Below are positions 63,801-64,000 of a stretch of 64,000 nucleotides of DNA, piece by piece; position 1 is the first letter of the stretch, and each line of letters begins with the position of its first letter. The notes beneath the pieces were generated by a model that made no database searches, was not told the origin of the DNA, and saw only the letters and a program-made list of their open reading frames with translations. Made by a program: the position numbers and the translations under genes. The DNA is from Paenibacillus timonensis. Its GTDB lineage: Bacteria > Bacillota > Bacilli > Paenibacillales > Paenibacillaceae. Location of the stretch: assembly GCF_009725205.1 (NCBI RefSeq), contig NZ_WNZY01000008.1, forward strand, positions 1 through 64,000. The letters are read 5' to 3'.

Positions 63801-64000
63801 TGCGCGCCGCTGCTCCGCTCATAAAGTTCATCTGGACCAACACATCGACAATGCTATCCTGAATGAAGTCAAACTTGTGGCGGGAGGTTTCCCACGGCTT
63901 GCCATAGTCCGCTTCAAACAAACGCTTGAATTCATCGTAACGTCCAACTTCAACTAATTGTCGCTCCAGGTCTGCCAGAATCGGAATTGATCCGCAAAAT
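60853..64000 (-). CDS. brxC: BREX P-loop ATPase BrxC (5' end outside the window)
   Basis: At least 1048 codons are visible; the frame stays open to the right edge (it reads FCGSIPILADLERQLVEVGRYDEF before the first listed start), so the N-terminus with Walker A is missing. Walker B is HHIVFLVDEIGQYIG (near the visible start) and DTRLSLSSANVDEVIKKRIL follows, as in BrxC. A long coiled-coil C-terminal half ends with SLSASWQIESPQDVEKYV. BrxC is the large ATPase of BREX and is needed for methylation and defence. The brxA and brxB genes are expected to the right of the window. It is 15 bp upstream of pglX. Confidence 0.95.
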   Translation of the reverse strand, partial: FCGSIPILADLERQLVEVGRYDEFKRLFEADYGKPWETSRHKFDFIQDSIVDVLVQMNFMSGAAARNWCERAIEPYNISIEDFARLVKEYIERRGNNHHIVFLVDEIGQYIGDDSKLMLNLQTVTEDLGTACKGKVWIVVTSQQDIDSITKTKGNDFSKIQGRFDTRLSLSSANVDEVIKKRILEKNTTADQTLRLLYEQKATIIKNLIVFNDGVEKKLYTDKEDFSTVYPFIPYQFNLLGSVLTSIRTHGASGKHLAEGERSMIALFKESAMRLMERAEGTLVPFNLFYDALHQFLDHSHKGVISKAMDNEIINPDKVEECFAVNVLKTLFMIKYVKEITANIDNITSLMISDIDTDRIVLKAQVEEALKVLSSQTLIQKNGEIYVFLTDEEQEINKEIDHLNVEMSEVIGKVSELVFEDIFKENKYRYPAFNGRYNFAFNQVIDDRPYKANQNHDIGVRILTPNSDFGDDETTLRIMSGQQKEVLVVLPNDSAFLDETRRALQIEKYLRLNTTSALPKFDQIKEAKRDEMRKRNENAKLFLTEALKQADIYVNGDKSQIGSKEVSSRINEALGRLVNTVYHKLSYIDTAMSEANIRALFKSTDQMALSLENGTEPNQHALNDLLSYISTNSSMHMKTSMKSLMDRFMKAPYGFVEDDVEWLVAKLFKNGDISFTVNGSNVTLFNKSDEEIVRFITKREYVEKLLTEKRERPDERLKKSVREVMKELFGTSGNHEDDDALMRSFQKYSRELLNEKIEIFELLYQTKAFPGRNVVAKGKNLLRSILQMEFQLEFYKKIHAEREELLDFAEDFEPVKLFFGGEQKAIYEKALNLISIYDQSKTFVVHEQVEQVVSDIKAILRKEAPYGDIPKLPELLDRFSELYAGLLEEMVVPVKAAIDDARERVFEVLETKEYKEQFMSRFLMLFKEISEKAETCNNVATLQNIKIEADALKVRLLNELARKDEMIALDRVKEQQAKLVVDQSEGQTIPKPAPEQKLKKRKNISIKSVSLSASWQIESPQDVEKYVAELKQRILKELEENTIVNIEF

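Noticed and set aside
1-64000. tRNA genes, CRISPR arrays, complete IS elements or an integrase
   Set aside because: None was recognised on either strand; the island carries no visible mobility gene within the window.

Overview
The window reads as chromosomal DNA of a Paenibacillaceae-type Firmicute (Paenibacillus or a close relative). The evidence is a GH11 xylanase nearly identical in layout to Bacillus XynA, S-layer-homology (SLH) surface proteins, a 7TMR-DISM sensor kinase, GGAGG ribosome binding sites throughout, and U-tailed hairpin terminators. No tRNA, rRNA, CRISPR array, complete insertion sequence or integrase was found.

Left part (1-19,960), ordinary chromosome: a CarD-type regulator with an attenuator-like leader, a small hydrophilic protein, an AlkD-like protein, a SUMF1-fold lipoprotein, the xylanase, a sodium-coupled NSS transporter, then a mannoside cluster (AraC regulator, mannose-6-phosphate-isomerase-like protein, ROK-type sugar kinase, GH38-like alpha-mannosidase). 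After that come a PcrA-like helicase, a divergent TetR/MFS efflux pair with a nested dyad operator, a tRNA-dihydrouridine synthase, two proteins of unclear role and a chitin-binding lytic transglycosylase.

Middle part (20,150-36,070), a surface-protein and signalling region. Five promoters carry the same element: two 11-bp direct half-sites of the OmpR/PhoB type, then exactly 17 bp, then a -10 hexamer (TATGAT-like). They precede an SLH protein, an OmpR-family response regulator, a fibronectin-III/SLH protein, a DNRLRE-domain protein and an orphan FliD-like protein. The response regulator and the 7TMR-DISM kinase lie 4.7 kb apart, but each keeps a vestige of the other beside it, so an HK-RR pair was duplicated and reciprocally degraded. 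The simplest reading is one two-component system controlling a local cell-surface regulon, with autoregulation. An active-looking GGDEF/EAL protein lies next to it.

Right part (36,180-64,000), a defence island, more AT-rich to the eye. A C-terminal remnant of a TrmA/RlmCD-type 23S rRNA methyltransferase marks its left edge. It holds a zinc-ribbon/nuclease UvrD-like helicase, an operon of a SpoT-like HD hydrolase with McrB-like AAA+ and DUF2357 (McrC-like) nuclease, a UDG-like protein, a DUF4352 lipoprotein, a stand-alone HIRAN protein, an uncharacterised three-gene operon with a membrane-hairpin protein, and a type 1 BREX operon (brxC partial, pglX, a broken SIR2 gene, pglZ, brxL, two unknown small genes) running leftward from the right edge. 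Four accessory units in this island share a second conserved promoter: a LexA-like 14-bp dyad, CTGACA, exactly 22 bp, then a -10 hexamer. That points to common control, SOS-linked or by a dedicated defence regulator.

Functions are by recognition of motifs and families from memory; no database search was run. The two promoter families and the HK/RR vestiges are direct sequence observations.
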